Shown here piece after piece: positions 1 through 7,575 of a stretch of DNA of 64,000 nt. The DNA comes from an uncultured Alistipes sp. GTDB lineage: Bacteria > Bacteroidota > Bacteroidia > Bacteroidales > Rikenellaceae. The notes under the pieces are model-generated. The model made no database searches. It was not told the DNA's origin and saw nothing but the letters and a program-made list of their open reading frames with translations. The translations under genes and the position numbers were made by a program. Location of the stretch: positions 352,783-416,782 of the forward strand of contig CANQDE010000002.1 of the NCBI GenBank assembly GCA_947591475.1, read 5' to 3'. Position 1 is the stretch's first letter. Each line of letters begins with the position of its first letter.

Positions 1-165
1 ATCGCTCTCTCGCACAGCGTACCGATGGAAACCGTCAGCCGAATGTTGGGCCACAGCCGGGTCGATACGACGCAGATTTACGCCAAAGTCACGGACAACA
101 AAATAGACACCGATACGCAGTCGCTCGACAAACGAATCGCAGAACGATTTATAGTGGCTATTTAA
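1..165 (+). CDS. Tyrosine recombinase/integrase, C-terminal fragment (cut by window edge)
   Basis: Frame 1 is open from the window edge to a TAA ending at 165. The 54 visible residues are the end of a tyrosine recombinase catalytic domain: 'MLGHSRVDTTQIYAKVT' carries the conserved Gly-His of box III and the nucleophilic Tyr. The next gene ends in a near-identical motif, so two related integrases sit in tandem, which is common at the ends of Bacteroides integrative elements. The N-terminal part lies outside the window, so intactness cannot be judged. Confidence 0.85.
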   Translation: MALSHSVPMETVSRMLGHSRVDTTQIYAKVTDNKIDTDTQSLDKRIAERFIVAI

Positions 166-196
166 CGGACTTTCAACCTTTGGAGAATAATCATTT

Positions 197-1549
197 ATGG
201 AAAAGAATAGAGATATTAAGCGCCGCAGCACGTTCGCCATACTGTTCTATATCAACCGCACGAAAATCCGCAAGGACGGCATGTGCCAACTCTTGTGCAA
301 AATCAGTATCGATGCCGAAGCAGCACAAATCGGAACCAAAGTCGCGGTTGATCCCGCTATCTGGAATCCGACAACGGGCCGTGCCGACGGGCGAGGCCGC
401 AATGCCAACGAAGTGAACCGAGCGATTGACGCATTGACGAATGACATCAAGGCGCACTACAAACATATCAATCTGTCGTTAGGTTTCGTTACAGCCGAAC
501 TGGTGAAGAATGCTGTGAAAGGCATCGAGCAGAAGCCGCTGACGCTGTTAGCCATCTTCCGGGAACACAATGAAGAATTTAAGAAACGCATCGGCATCGA
601 CCGCACAAGAGAGACATACAAAAGCTATGTTCGTTCCTATAATCACCTGCGGGACTTCGTGCAGGAGAAATGCGGGCAAGAAGATATAACCTTACGAAGC
701 CTCGACCAAGAGTTCTACGATGCGTTCGATTTATTCTTGCGGACAGACCGGCACTTACAACAGAAGTCGGTGCACGAACATTTGTATCGGTTGAAGAAGA
801 TGACCGTGCGGGCGGTCAATCAAGGAACATTGCACCGCGATCCCTATTGCAATCTGCACCCGGAATTGCCCAAACGCAAGAGTCGTCATTTGAAACTCGA
901 CGACTTGAAACGTCTGCTTGCCGAGCAGGTCGCCGACCCGGTACTGCAACGGGTGCGGGATTGGTTTATCTTCTCCACCTTCACGGGATTGGCCTATGCA
1001 GACCTGAAACAGCTATCTACAAAGCACTTATCGCAGGATGACGAGGGTGTTTGGTGGATACATATCCGACGCCAAAAGACCGACACGGAATCAGTTATTA
1101 GATTGCTGGATATACCGATGCGGATTATCGAGAAATACAAAGCGGAGCGTACCGATGATCGACTGCTGCCGATTTGTCCTTACAAGAAATTACAACGACT
1201 GATTCCCCGATTAGGTGCAGCCTATGGAATCGGAAATATGACTTTTCATCAAGCAAGACATAATTTCGGAACGCATATCACCTTGTCGCTGGGTGTGCCG
1301 CTCGAAACCGTCAGTCGCATGATGGGACACAAACGACTTATAACCACTCAAATCTATGCTCACGTTACGGACAAGAAAGTAGATGAGGATACGAAGCAAT
1401 TACGGCAACTGTCCGCGAGCCGCAAACTCGAACTTTATGAAGAGCCGCAGAATATAAAAATGCAAGCACCCGATAAAGAGCACGATTATGACGACACGAC
1501 CCATAACTATCGAAAACGGGTGGGTAACGATCCGCTCCAATGCAACTGA
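197..1549 (+). CDS. Site-specific tyrosine recombinase (CTnDOT-type integrase)
   Basis: A 450-residue integrase that would cut and rejoin DNA during insertion or excision of the element. The layout is typical of Bacteroidetes conjugative-transposon integrases: an N-terminal arm-binding region (about 1-100), a SAM-like core-binding domain (about 110-210) and a catalytic domain (about 220-420). Visible catalytic motifs are HxxR ('HQAR'), 'MMGHKR' and the Tyr in 'TTQIYAHVT'. The box I arginine is not obvious: 'FTGLAYADL' has Ala where many integrases have Arg. IntDOT-like enzymes are known to lack this Arg, so the protein may still be active. The ATG at 197 lies 31 nt after the preceding integrase stop. 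The 3' end overlaps the next gene by 62 nt. Confidence 0.93.
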   Translation: MEKNRDIKRRSTFAILFYINRTKIRKDGMCQLLCKISIDAEAAQIGTKVAVDPAIWNPTTGRADGRGRNANEVNRAIDALTNDIKAHYKHINLSLGFVTAELVKNAVKGIEQKPLTLLAIFREHNEEFKKRIGIDRTRETYKSYVRSYNHLRDFVQEKCGQEDITLRSLDQEFYDAFDLFLRTDRHLQQKSVHEHLYRLKKMTVRAVNQGTLHRDPYCNLHPELPKRKSRHLKLDDLKRLLAEQVADPVLQRVRDWFIFSTFTGLAYADLKQLSTKHLSQDDEGVWWIHIRRQKTDTESVIRLLDIPMRIIEKYKAERTDDRLLPICPYKKLQRLIPRLGAAYGIGNMTFHQARHNFGTHITLSLGVPLETVSRMMGHKRLITTQIYAHVTDKKVDEDTKQLRQLSASRKLELYEEPQNIKMQAPDKEHDYDDTTHNYRKRVGNDPLQCN

Positions 1550-1811
1550 CGTTTGGCTCACGCAAAACCAAATTGCCGACCTGTTCGGCGTATTCTCATC
1601 CGCCGTAAGTGCGAATATCCGCTCGATCCTTAAAAGCGGCGTTCTGGATGAAAATCGTGTTTTTCGCCGCACACGCAGCCGAAACGGAAACCTCGTCGAA
1701 CGCTACAGCCTCGAAATGATTACGGCACTGGCATTTCGACTGAAATCCGAAAAAGCGGAGATATTCCGCAAATGGATCGTCGAACGGACGACAACGCCCG
1801 GAATCGTGTAG
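1488..1811 (+). CDS. RhuM-like DNA-binding protein (virulence RhuM family fragment)
   Basis: A 107-residue protein resembling the N-terminal domain of the RhuM family, often found directly behind Bacteroidetes integrases. The helix-turn-helix-like stretch 'DVWLTQNQIADLFG' and the following 'NIRSILKSGVL' and 'YSLEMITALAFRLKS' are the recognisable parts. It overlaps the 3' end of the integrase in another frame, suggesting translational coupling. It is shorter than full RhuM proteins, but short versions are frequent in this setting. The molecular role of the family is not established, so only DNA binding is suggested here. Confidence 0.7.
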   Translation: MTTRPITIENGWVTIRSNATDVWLTQNQIADLFGVFSSAVSANIRSILKSGVLDENRVFRRTRSRNGNLVERYSLEMITALAFRLKSEKAEIFRKWIVERTTTPGIV

Positions 1812-1898
1812 AAAGTACCGACAGTTAACGATGGAGTGTTGAATTAAACTTTGAAACAAGAAAATGGGCTTTATATACTTTTATTAGCCGAAAGTTAC

Positions 1899-1906
1899 TA
1901 AATTTG
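1899..1906 (+). promoter_or_regulatory. Candidate promoter -7 box for the sce7726/sce7725/RES cassette
   Basis: TAAATTTG matches the Bacteroidetes -7 consensus TAnnTTTG. A predicted start site near 1913 leaves a leader of about a dozen bases before the ATG at 1925, with AAGGAGG at 1916-1922 just upstream of that ATG. No clean TTTG lies 20 nt further upstream; only a T-rich stretch is present there, so strength is uncertain. Confidence 0.45.
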
Positions 1907-1924
1907 CATTTTAATAAGGAGGAT

Positions 1925-2797
1925 ATGATTAGAACAGATTATACGAAAATGGAACGATTGAGGAGTTATTCTTCAATCTTTTCTCGTAGGGTCTTTTCGG
2001 ATATTATAGAATATGATGATTACACTCGGTTAAATACGCTTTTCAACAGATACGATGCGAGTAAAGATCAATTTTGTTCTTATTTCGATTATATTAAATA
2101 TATATATCGAGTAATCGCCAAGGAATATAGATGCGAATATATTTATAAGAATGAGATAATCAATAAACTGCTTATCAAGGAATATGGAACAAAGAATACT
2201 GTTGCTATAAACGAGTTTCGGGTTCAAAATTCCATAGTCGATTTCGCATTATTCAATGGAGAAAGTAAGGCTTTTGAGATTAAAACGGAATATGATACAA
2301 AAAAACGATTAGAGCATCAAATCGACAATTATTCCAAACTTTTTCAGAAATGCTATATAGTTATTCCAGAAGAATCGTATCAACAATATAATGATAGCAT
2401 CTCTGAAAATGTGGGTATAATCGTTTTGATCCGAGAGAAAGGCCATATTAAATTGAACGAACGAAAAGCTGCGACCAAAAATCAAAATATTGACCCACAT
2501 GTCTTGATGCGAAGTATCAGAGCGGAGGAATATCGAAACATTGTAACTGAATATTTCGGTTATTTACCCAATGTATCTTGTTTTGAAATGTTCGACAGAT
2601 GCCAAGAAATGATCGAGAAAATTCCACAACAAGATTTGCACGGTTTGTTTTTGAAAGAGATAAAAAAACGCACTAATAATACACGACTATTAAGAACTTT
2701 TCCTTCGGAGATTCGCCAAATATGTTTGTCGTTGAATCTCGATCGGAAACAGTCGGACAGCCTGCTCAAAAAATTAGATCGCATAATAATGATGTAG
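1925..2797 (+). CDS. sce7726 family protein, putative PD-(D/E)XK-fold nuclease
   Basis: A 290-residue protein with the features of the sce7726 family, named from the Sorangium cellulosum locus next to sce7725. A restriction-endonuclease-like core is suggested by 'NSIVDFALFN' followed by 'AFEIKTEYDT': an Asp, then E-x-K on the next strand, the pattern of PD-(D/E)XK enzymes. The stretch after it, 'QIDNYSKLFQKCYIVIP', also resembles this fold. The C-terminal third is helical and unrecognised. The start at ATG 1925 is preceded by AAGGAGG; the ORF track begins earlier at a TTG. The gene is AT-rich in sharp contrast to the chromosome and is followed 3 nt later by the sce7725-like gene, so the two probably act together. 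Nuclease activity is inference from the motif. Confidence 0.75.
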   Translation: MIRTDYTKMERLRSYSSIFSRRVFSDIIEYDDYTRLNTLFNRYDASKDQFCSYFDYIKYIYRVIAKEYRCEYIYKNEIINKLLIKEYGTKNTVAINEFRVQNSIVDFALFNGESKAFEIKTEYDTKKRLEHQIDNYSKLFQKCYIVIPEESYQQYNDSISENVGIIVLIREKGHIKLNERKAATKNQNIDPHVLMRSIRAEEYRNIVTEYFGYLPNVSCFEMFDRCQEMIEKIPQQDLHGLFLKEIKKRTNNTRLLRTFPSEIRQICLSLNLDRKQSDSLLKKLDRIIMM

Positions 2798-2800
2798 CCT

Positions 2801-3733
2801 ATGTATTTCCCTTACTTACGCGGCAAACAGTTTGAATTGATAGCATTACGGGAATTTGCAGAACAATATCCCGAAACCGCCAAAATCGTACCTATTATCG
2901 AACCGGTAAAGTCTACTTTCAATGGACTGAATACTGCCGCGAAAGTAATGTTTGAAAAACAGCTTAAATTTGCGTTAGTGTTGAATCCGATAGACGGCGA
3001 TTTTAAGCGCATTCATAAAGATATTTTACAGGAATTACCTATCCTTTCAGATAATCTCGGTCAATGGATTCCTGCATTTTTATTTCAAAATAATATTGAC
3101 GCGATCTTAGCAGCAATCCGAGAACGAGGATTGAACGACGTAATGATTATATTCAAAAACGGAATTGACACAGAGGAAAATACGTTGAATTTTTTGTCGA
3201 ATCCACAAATTCGATATATTGTTAATGGAGATCCCAATTCGCGGGCAGGAATGAGGCGATTGAGACACTTGGAAAATAAAGATATTATCCGATTAGATAA
3301 TTGTTTTATTGAACAACCTCGAAACGTCGATTATTTGAATATCCCGGAAGATAAGTTTACCGAAGAGCACCGATATTATTCCGAGGAAAAATTTTATGGA
3401 ATTTCGGACTATACTGCTTTACCAAAAAATTTTGTGGATGGTGGCATGTTACCGTATGCCGTTGCGATCCATATGACATACGAAAAAAATCGCGATGAAA
3501 TTTATGTGCGGCATTTTGTTTCGGATACAAATGACGATCAATCTAATATTCAAAGAAAATTTTTCGAGGCAACAACAAAGTTAAAGGATTTTTTTGCCAA
3601 TCGAGACAAGACAACGGCAATAGCTCAATTGATTCAATTATTGGATGATGGCAAATATCCCGGATTGGGTATCATTAAAAAACTATCGATCAAAAACCAC
3701 ATCGAGTTAATGAACCGTATTTTGCCCGAATAA
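2801..3733 (+). CDS. sce7725 family protein (Beta-protein-like)
   Basis: A 310-residue protein recognisable as sce7725 family by its start 'YFPYLRGKQFELIALREF' and the strand-helix pattern that follows ('IVPIIEPVK', 'FALVLNP', 'WIPAFLF', 'DVMIIFKNG'), which resembles a TIM-barrel-like repeat also seen in phage 'Beta protein' families. The biochemical function is unknown. It starts 3 nt after sce7726 and ends 2 nt before the RES gene, so the three are almost certainly co-transcribed. No signal peptide or membrane segment is apparent, so it should be cytoplasmic. Composition is AT-rich like its neighbours, indicating shared recent transfer. Confidence 0.75.
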   Translation: MYFPYLRGKQFELIALREFAEQYPETAKIVPIIEPVKSTFNGLNTAAKVMFEKQLKFALVLNPIDGDFKRIHKDILQELPILSDNLGQWIPAFLFQNNIDAILAAIRERGLNDVMIIFKNGIDTEENTLNFLSNPQIRYIVNGDPNSRAGMRRLRHLENKDIIRLDNCFIEQPRNVDYLNIPEDKFTEEHRYYSEEKFYGISDYTALPKNFVDGGMLPYAVAIHMTYEKNRDEIYVRHFVSDTNDDQSNIQRKFFEATTKLKDFFANRDKTTAIAQLIQLLDDGKYPGLGIIKKLSIKNHIELMNRILPE

Positions 3734-3735
3734 TT

Positions 3736-4743
3736 ATGAATATTTGTGCCAACTGTTTTAATGATGAAGAAATAAAACAGTTTATAGTTGCATCTTCAAC
3801 TACTATTACCGAATGTGATTGCTGCGGGCAGGAATCGGAAGCAATCGAGTTAAGCGAACTTTCGGACTTCTTTGTTGAGTTTCTTAGGCTTTTTATAAAA
3901 GATGATAATGGGTACGATTTAATACAACTGATCAAGCAAGATTGGAATATATTTAGTTCGGATGCTTGTGCACAGACTATTTTATCGTCAATTATCGCAG
4001 ATGAAAATCTTGGTTTCACTATAGAGGATAAAGTTACCTACTCATCCGAAATTCAAGAATGTTTTTCTATATGGGAAAGGTTGAAATCCGAGGTGCGAGA
4101 AGAAAAAAGGTATTTTTCTGATTTAGGATCTTTCAATTGGGAGGGTTATATAAAGAGTAACGCTCGAATTAAAAAGGGAACAGCTTTATATAGAGCAAGA
4201 ATTACTCCGGAGGGACGTAAAAAACTGACGACAAAAGAAATGGGTTGTCCGCCGAAAGAGCGTGCGACGGCAGGACGGGCCAATCCGCTCGGTATCCCTT
4301 ATTTGTACTTATGCAACGAGATCGAAACGACTTATTATGAGGTTCGGGCAGTCTATCTCGATAGAATCAACATTGGCAGGTTTAGAATTCTTCGTGATTT
4401 GAATATTGTTGATTTTAGTAATAAAATTAACTTATTCTATGCGTATTCAGGAGCAGAATCGAATGAAGATTTGCAGGAAATCGTCAAACGGAAAATCCTA
4501 TTCGACAAAATAAGCACCGATCTATCTAAACCTTTACGCCGATTTGATACTGAAATAGAGTATGTGCCAACACAACTGATATGTGAATATTGCAAGCAGA
4601 ATGGCGCCGACGGAATTCGTTTCAATAGTTCTTTACATCAAGGAGGAACGAATGTCGTTCTGTTCAACAGTATCGATGCGAAATGTACGAGAGTGCTAAC
4701 GCATGAGATAAAAAATGTAAAAATAGAAAGCTGTCCGCTATGA
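3736..4743 (+). CDS. RES-domain protein with N-terminal zinc ribbon and HEPN/RES-NTD-like region; putative NAD+-consuming toxin
   Basis: A 335-residue protein with three parts. Residues 1-35 hold a cysteine cluster ('CANC' then 'CDCCG') that looks like a zinc ribbon. Residues about 40-145 are helical and fit the HEPN/RES N-terminal domain found in front of some RES domains. Residues about 150-320 are a RES domain: 'GTALYRAR' supplies the first Arg, 'GRANPLGIPYLYLC' the fold signature, 'TTYYEVRA' the Glu, and 'RFNSSLHQGGTNVVLF' the Ser. Thus the R-E-S residues that name the family are all present. Characterised RES toxins such as Xre-RES pairs degrade NAD+; activity here is inferred. No Xre-type antitoxin is adjacent, so control may lie with the sce7725/sce7726 partners. 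Confidence 0.8.
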   Translation: MNICANCFNDEEIKQFIVASSTTITECDCCGQESEAIELSELSDFFVEFLRLFIKDDNGYDLIQLIKQDWNIFSSDACAQTILSSIIADENLGFTIEDKVTYSSEIQECFSIWERLKSEVREEKRYFSDLGSFNWEGYIKSNARIKKGTALYRARITPEGRKKLTTKEMGCPPKERATAGRANPLGIPYLYLCNEIETTYYEVRAVYLDRINIGRFRILRDLNIVDFSNKINLFYAYSGAESNEDLQEIVKRKILFDKISTDLSKPLRRFDTEIEYVPTQLICEYCKQNGADGIRFNSSLHQGGTNVVLFNSIDAKCTRVLTHEIKNVKIESCPL

Positions 4744-4835
4744 GAAAATGTTTTTGCGGTCAAAAAATTCGACTTTATTGTTGTGGAACACTTGCCGCTA
4801 AGGCGACCTCGAAAGGTTCTTCGCTGTTATATTAA
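4740..4835 (+). CDS. Tiny Cys-containing ORF overlapping the RES gene stop (uncertain)
   Basis: ATG at 4740 overlaps the RES stop codon as ATGA and opens a 31-codon frame ending in TAA at 4835. The peptide has four cysteines ('CFCG' and 'YCCG') and a basic, Ser-rich tail. The overlap suggests translational coupling, but the ORF is too short to trust on its own and could be the remnant of a longer gene. Not in the supplied ORF track because of its size. Confidence 0.3.
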   Translation: MRKCFCGQKIRLYCCGTLAAKATSKGSSLLY

Positions 4836-4904
4836 CTCCTACTCATGTAGGCTTCGTTGTTTTACACCTCCAGTATTCGCTATATTCCCGATTCCTTGTA
4901 GATT

Positions 4905-5048
4905 TTACCTTACCATTAAGATAAGTACGGGATGATTTTTGCCGTGCGATACGTCTGCAAGGTCCGTTAGAAGTTGAGACAATTCTCGATCCGTCAGAAA
5001 GTACTGAACGTCGAACAAAAATTGGGTATTGCTATCAACCGTATTCAT
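4905..5048 (-). CDS. Small hypothetical ORF, 47 residues (uncertain)
   Basis: Below the ORF-track size limit. ATG at 5048 (minus) to TAA at 4905. The translation looks protein-like rather than random, with an amphipathic helix 'DRELSQLLTDLADVSHG' and a hydrophobic strand 'HPVLIL'. I do not recognise a family. It lies in the otherwise gene-free stretch between the RES cassette and the palindrome and could be the start of a truncated mobile-element gene. Confidence 0.25.
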   Translation of the reverse strand: MNTVDSNTQFLFDVQYFLTDRELSQLLTDLADVSHGKNHPVLILMVR

Positions 5049-5096
5049 TTTCAGTAATAGACCGTGAATTGCTTCCTATCTGTTCACGGTTCGATG

Positions 5097-5398
5097 TTTT
5101 TCTCTGTGCTTCTCTCCGATAACCTTCTCCTCGTTTCATTTTGTCTGTACGGGCCGGTAGTGGATGTATCTGTTATCGGCAGCGAAGGTATTCCCGGAAT
5201 CGACGCTCTTACAAGATCAAGCCGCACGGCGGTTTTGCGGAAAATCTTCCTTCGCCCGACATGCGAAGCGTATTTTCCGCAAAAATCTTGTTGCGAGCTG
5301 ATTCCGAACCTTCCAAGCTTCCGAAACAGATACATCCACTACCGGCTCCGCTACGGCATATAAAAAAAGTCGAAGGTTATGAGAAGCACAGAGAAAAA
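5097..5398. repeat. ~300 bp imperfect palindrome (long inverted repeat)
   Basis: Several concentric inverted arms share nearly the same centre: 18 bp perfect (5097-5114 with 5381-5398), 9 bp ATAACCTTC/GAAGGTTAT (5119-5127 with 5372-5380), 22 bp perfect (5153-5174 with 5325-5346), 13 bp perfect (5233-5245 with 5272-5284) and a 5 bp inner stem around 5259. Stretches between them are degenerate but still partly complementary. The element could form a cruciform or, if transcribed, a very long hairpin. It carries no convincing gene. It may be a non-autonomous inverted-repeat element or a duplicated end sequence. Confidence 0.8.
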
Positions 5399-5579
5399 TA
5401 AACGGAAACAGAAATCCTCCACCCTTCCACTTGGCATAAGGTCGAGTCGGACGACGTGGTTGCTGCTCGGAGTAGTGGCATGCTCCGTTTTGTCTTATCG
5501 GCTTTGCTTTTCTGAATAGAAAATGCCATGTACGAATTTTTCTTTTCCATCGTTCAATCGTTTTTACAGTTATTCAGTC

Positions 5580-5815
5580 GGTTGCTCTATCGGCCGCCTA
5601 TATAGTCATTTCATCGGTCGATCGTACGTCGGGCCGTATGGCCGTTTCATCGTTGGACCGGCTGACCGTATGACCGGACAACCGGTCAGGCGATCGCGCA
5701 ATCGGCCGGGCAATCCGACAGCCGGAGATTCGGTCGTCCGGCTGTCCGGACAGGCGTATGATTGTATGTTCGGTCGGTTGTATCATCGGTCGTATAGTCG
5801 ATCGTAAGGGCAAAG
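5580..5815. repeat. Degenerate short-repeat region in the mobilization locus
   Basis: Dense iterations of CGGTCG, GACCG, CCGGAC and ATCGGTCG-type words in both orientations occur over about 230 bp. ORFs over it (5523-5807 plus, 5598-5813 minus) translate to low-complexity R/S/G-rich sequence and are not believable genes. Such words sit upstream of mob genes in Bacteroides integrative elements as I remember them; a protein-binding or origin role is inference. The surrounding 4836-6295 stretch holds no other convincing gene. Confidence 0.55.
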
Positions 5816-6105
5816 AAAGCCCTTATCCGGCCCGATTATACGCCCGATTTTCGCTATGGTCGTTTGTGGCGCCGAAGTGGCATCGAGTGGCGCAATCAAC
5901 TGTTGTTAAGTTTGTTGAATAGGTCGGTATCTTTGCTCCGTGAAACGATTCCGACGTAGATCGAAGCCGCTTTGCCCGTTTTTACGGCGACTTGTTCGAT
6001 CGCTCGTCCGACGGGCGGACGAAACGTTTTCGATAAGCCAAATGAGCAGAGCCGTGCTTGTACGGCTCTGCCATGGCGAGAAAGCGAAGGCTGAAAAGCC
6101 AATGT

Positions 6106-6215
6106 GTTTGCAAAGGGCAAACAGCAAGCTGTGTTTTCTGCTGCACAAAAAGTTTTTTGCATCGGAAAACAGCTTGCCCGCAAGGGGGTGCAAGCACCTC
6201 CGAAGTCGGCGCTTT
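6106..6215 (+). other. Candidate oriT/relaxosome region upstream of mobA
   Basis: The stretch before mobA holds a clear hairpin GTTTGC-AAAGG-GCAAAC (6106-6122), a pair GCTTGC/GCAAGC around 'CCCGCAAGGGGGT' (about 6172-6195), and runs of G and C. Small inverted repeats just upstream of a mobA gene are the usual position of oriT in Bacteroides mobilizable elements. No nick site can be assigned by eye. Confidence 0.35.
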
Positions 6216-6295
6216 TCGACAGGCGGCTCGGCCGCTGCGGAATCGAAAAATGAATGTACCGGCAGGCCGGTGGCCTCACATGAAATATTCGAGAT

Positions 6296-6717
6296 ATGGA
6301 AAAGAATAAATTGCCTCGCAGGGGAAAAGGCGGTCGGCCGCCTAAAATCGACATCGCCAAATATCGGTATTCCGTCAATTTCTCAGCAGAGGACCACGCC
6401 CGATTTCTGACGATGTACGAACAATCGGGGTTGTTGTCGAAAGCGGCTTTTATCAAAGCACGGGTCTTCGGCGACGTGTTCCGGGTGATAAAAGCGACCG
6501 CGGAACGATGGAATATGTAGCTAAGCTGACGCAGTTCCACGCCCAATTCCGAGCCATAGGCACGAACTATAACCAGATCGTGAAGCTGTTGCACACCCAT
6601 TTCTCGGAGCGGAAAGCACTCGCTATGCTCTACAAATTGGAGAATGAAACGCGCGAATTGGCCGCGGTCGGGCAACGGATCATTGCGCTTTGCGAAGAGT
6701 TCAGAGAACGATGGTAA
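6296..6717 (+). pseudogene. mobA: mobA-like mobilization protein, frameshifted
   Basis: Two overlapping frames read as one Bacteroides MobA/MobC-type relaxosome protein: 6296-6520 gives the basic 'GKGGRPPKIDI' start and ribbon-helix-helix region, and 6508-6717 gives the C-terminal half ('FRAIGTNYNQIVKLL', 'LYKLENETRELAAVG'). The join is explained by loss of one base near 6494: restoring one base after ATAAAAG makes the frames continuous as I-K-x-D-R-G-T-M-E-Y. A complete protein would be about 140 residues, normal for the family. No relaxase gene follows; the next gene is rteC on the opposite strand, so the mobilization module is incomplete. Confidence 0.75.
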
Positions 6718-6726
6718 TCTTTTCAG

Positions 6727-7569
6727 TTATTTCTTGTTCTTCGGCCTCCATGTCCGCATCCGTTGCAGCAGAGCCTGTTTCGCCTTGTCGATCCACGGAG
6801 TGGGATTATTGCGCAATTTCATGTAGCAGAAAGTACGCGAAAGGTTCGTGTCGAGCTGGATGTTGAATACATTGGAGATATAAGCCGCCAGCTGCGTGAG
6901 CGGAACATTACCGAAACTCCGCTTGCTGTCGAGCATGTAAATCAATTCGGTCAAATCCGTTTTACTGTCCTGCCACGTCAGACGAACAGCAGGTAACGAA
7001 TCGTCGGAGGCATTCTTCACATATTCCAATGCCTCCAATTCACCTTTCAGATAGACCGACAGCATTTCGTTGGCCAACAGTTTCGCCACCTTGAAATCGG
7101 CATTGGTCGAGAATTTCGGGTCGCTCTCGTAGTGAAACGATTCAAGATACAGAGCCGTATCGACACGGCCGCGCAGATAGTAGAGCGAATCCAGATGGGT
7201 AAGTCCCGAACGATAGTAGTGAATGAAATCGGAGCGCTTATTGTTGTATCGGTTGATGGCGACCAACTCGTCGTTCAAATAAGCCCGTTGAGAATCGACG
7301 CCTACGGGGCGATTCATTTCGATGTTGTAAACTTTTCGATAATAGAGCAGACGATAAAACAAACGAGGCTTTATCTCCTTGAAGAATCGAATTTCTTCGG
7401 CTTCGTTCTTGAAGGTGTAGGTCGCGACGAAATCCCGCATTCGCTGAAAGGCATCGCCCAGAACGAGCGATGCCTCCAACGACTTTTTCAAAATATTCAA
7501 ATCGGAACCCTCTATCTTTCTCAACTTCCTCTCGACTTCCTTTTCGAGAGTACTAATAAATACATTCAT
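6727..7569 (-). CDS. rteC: RteC-domain regulator of element excision
   Basis: A 280-residue RteC-family protein. In CTnDOT, RteC is the last step of the tetracycline-responsive cascade and activates excision genes. Recognisable features are the N-terminal helical region ('LEASLVLGDAFQRMRDFV'), the central 'PRLFYRLLYYRKVYNIEM' and the C-terminal winged-helix-like part ending 'LSRTFCYMKLRNNPTPWIDK', typical of the family. The length is normal and the frame intact. It lies 6 nt downstream of the truncated MmcQ gene on the same strand. No rteA/rteB or tetQ is in the window, so the signal that would control it here is unknown. Confidence 0.9.
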   Translation of the reverse strand: MNVFISTLEKEVERKLRKIEGSDLNILKKSLEASLVLGDAFQRMRDFVATYTFKNEAEEIRFFKEIKPRLFYRLLYYRKVYNIEMNRPVGVDSQRAYLNDELVAINRYNNKRSDFIHYYRSGLTHLDSLYYLRGRVDTALYLESFHYESDPKFSTNADFKVAKLLANEMLSVYLKGELEALEYVKNASDDSLPAVRLTWQDSKTDLTELIYMLDSKRSFGNVPLTQLAAYISNVFNIQLDTNLSRTFCYMKLRNNPTPWIDKAKQALLQRMRTWRPKNKK

Positions 7570-7575
7570 TTAGCT

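Noticed and set aside
5523-5807. 94-residue ORF with S/R/G repeats
   Set aside because: Low-complexity translation of a nucleotide repeat field; both strands are equally open and neither looks like a protein.
5896-6675. 259-residue minus-strand ORF over the mobilization region
   Set aside because: Overlaps mobA and the oriT-like hairpins, and the translation has no domain-like pattern; mobA on the plus strand explains the coding signal.
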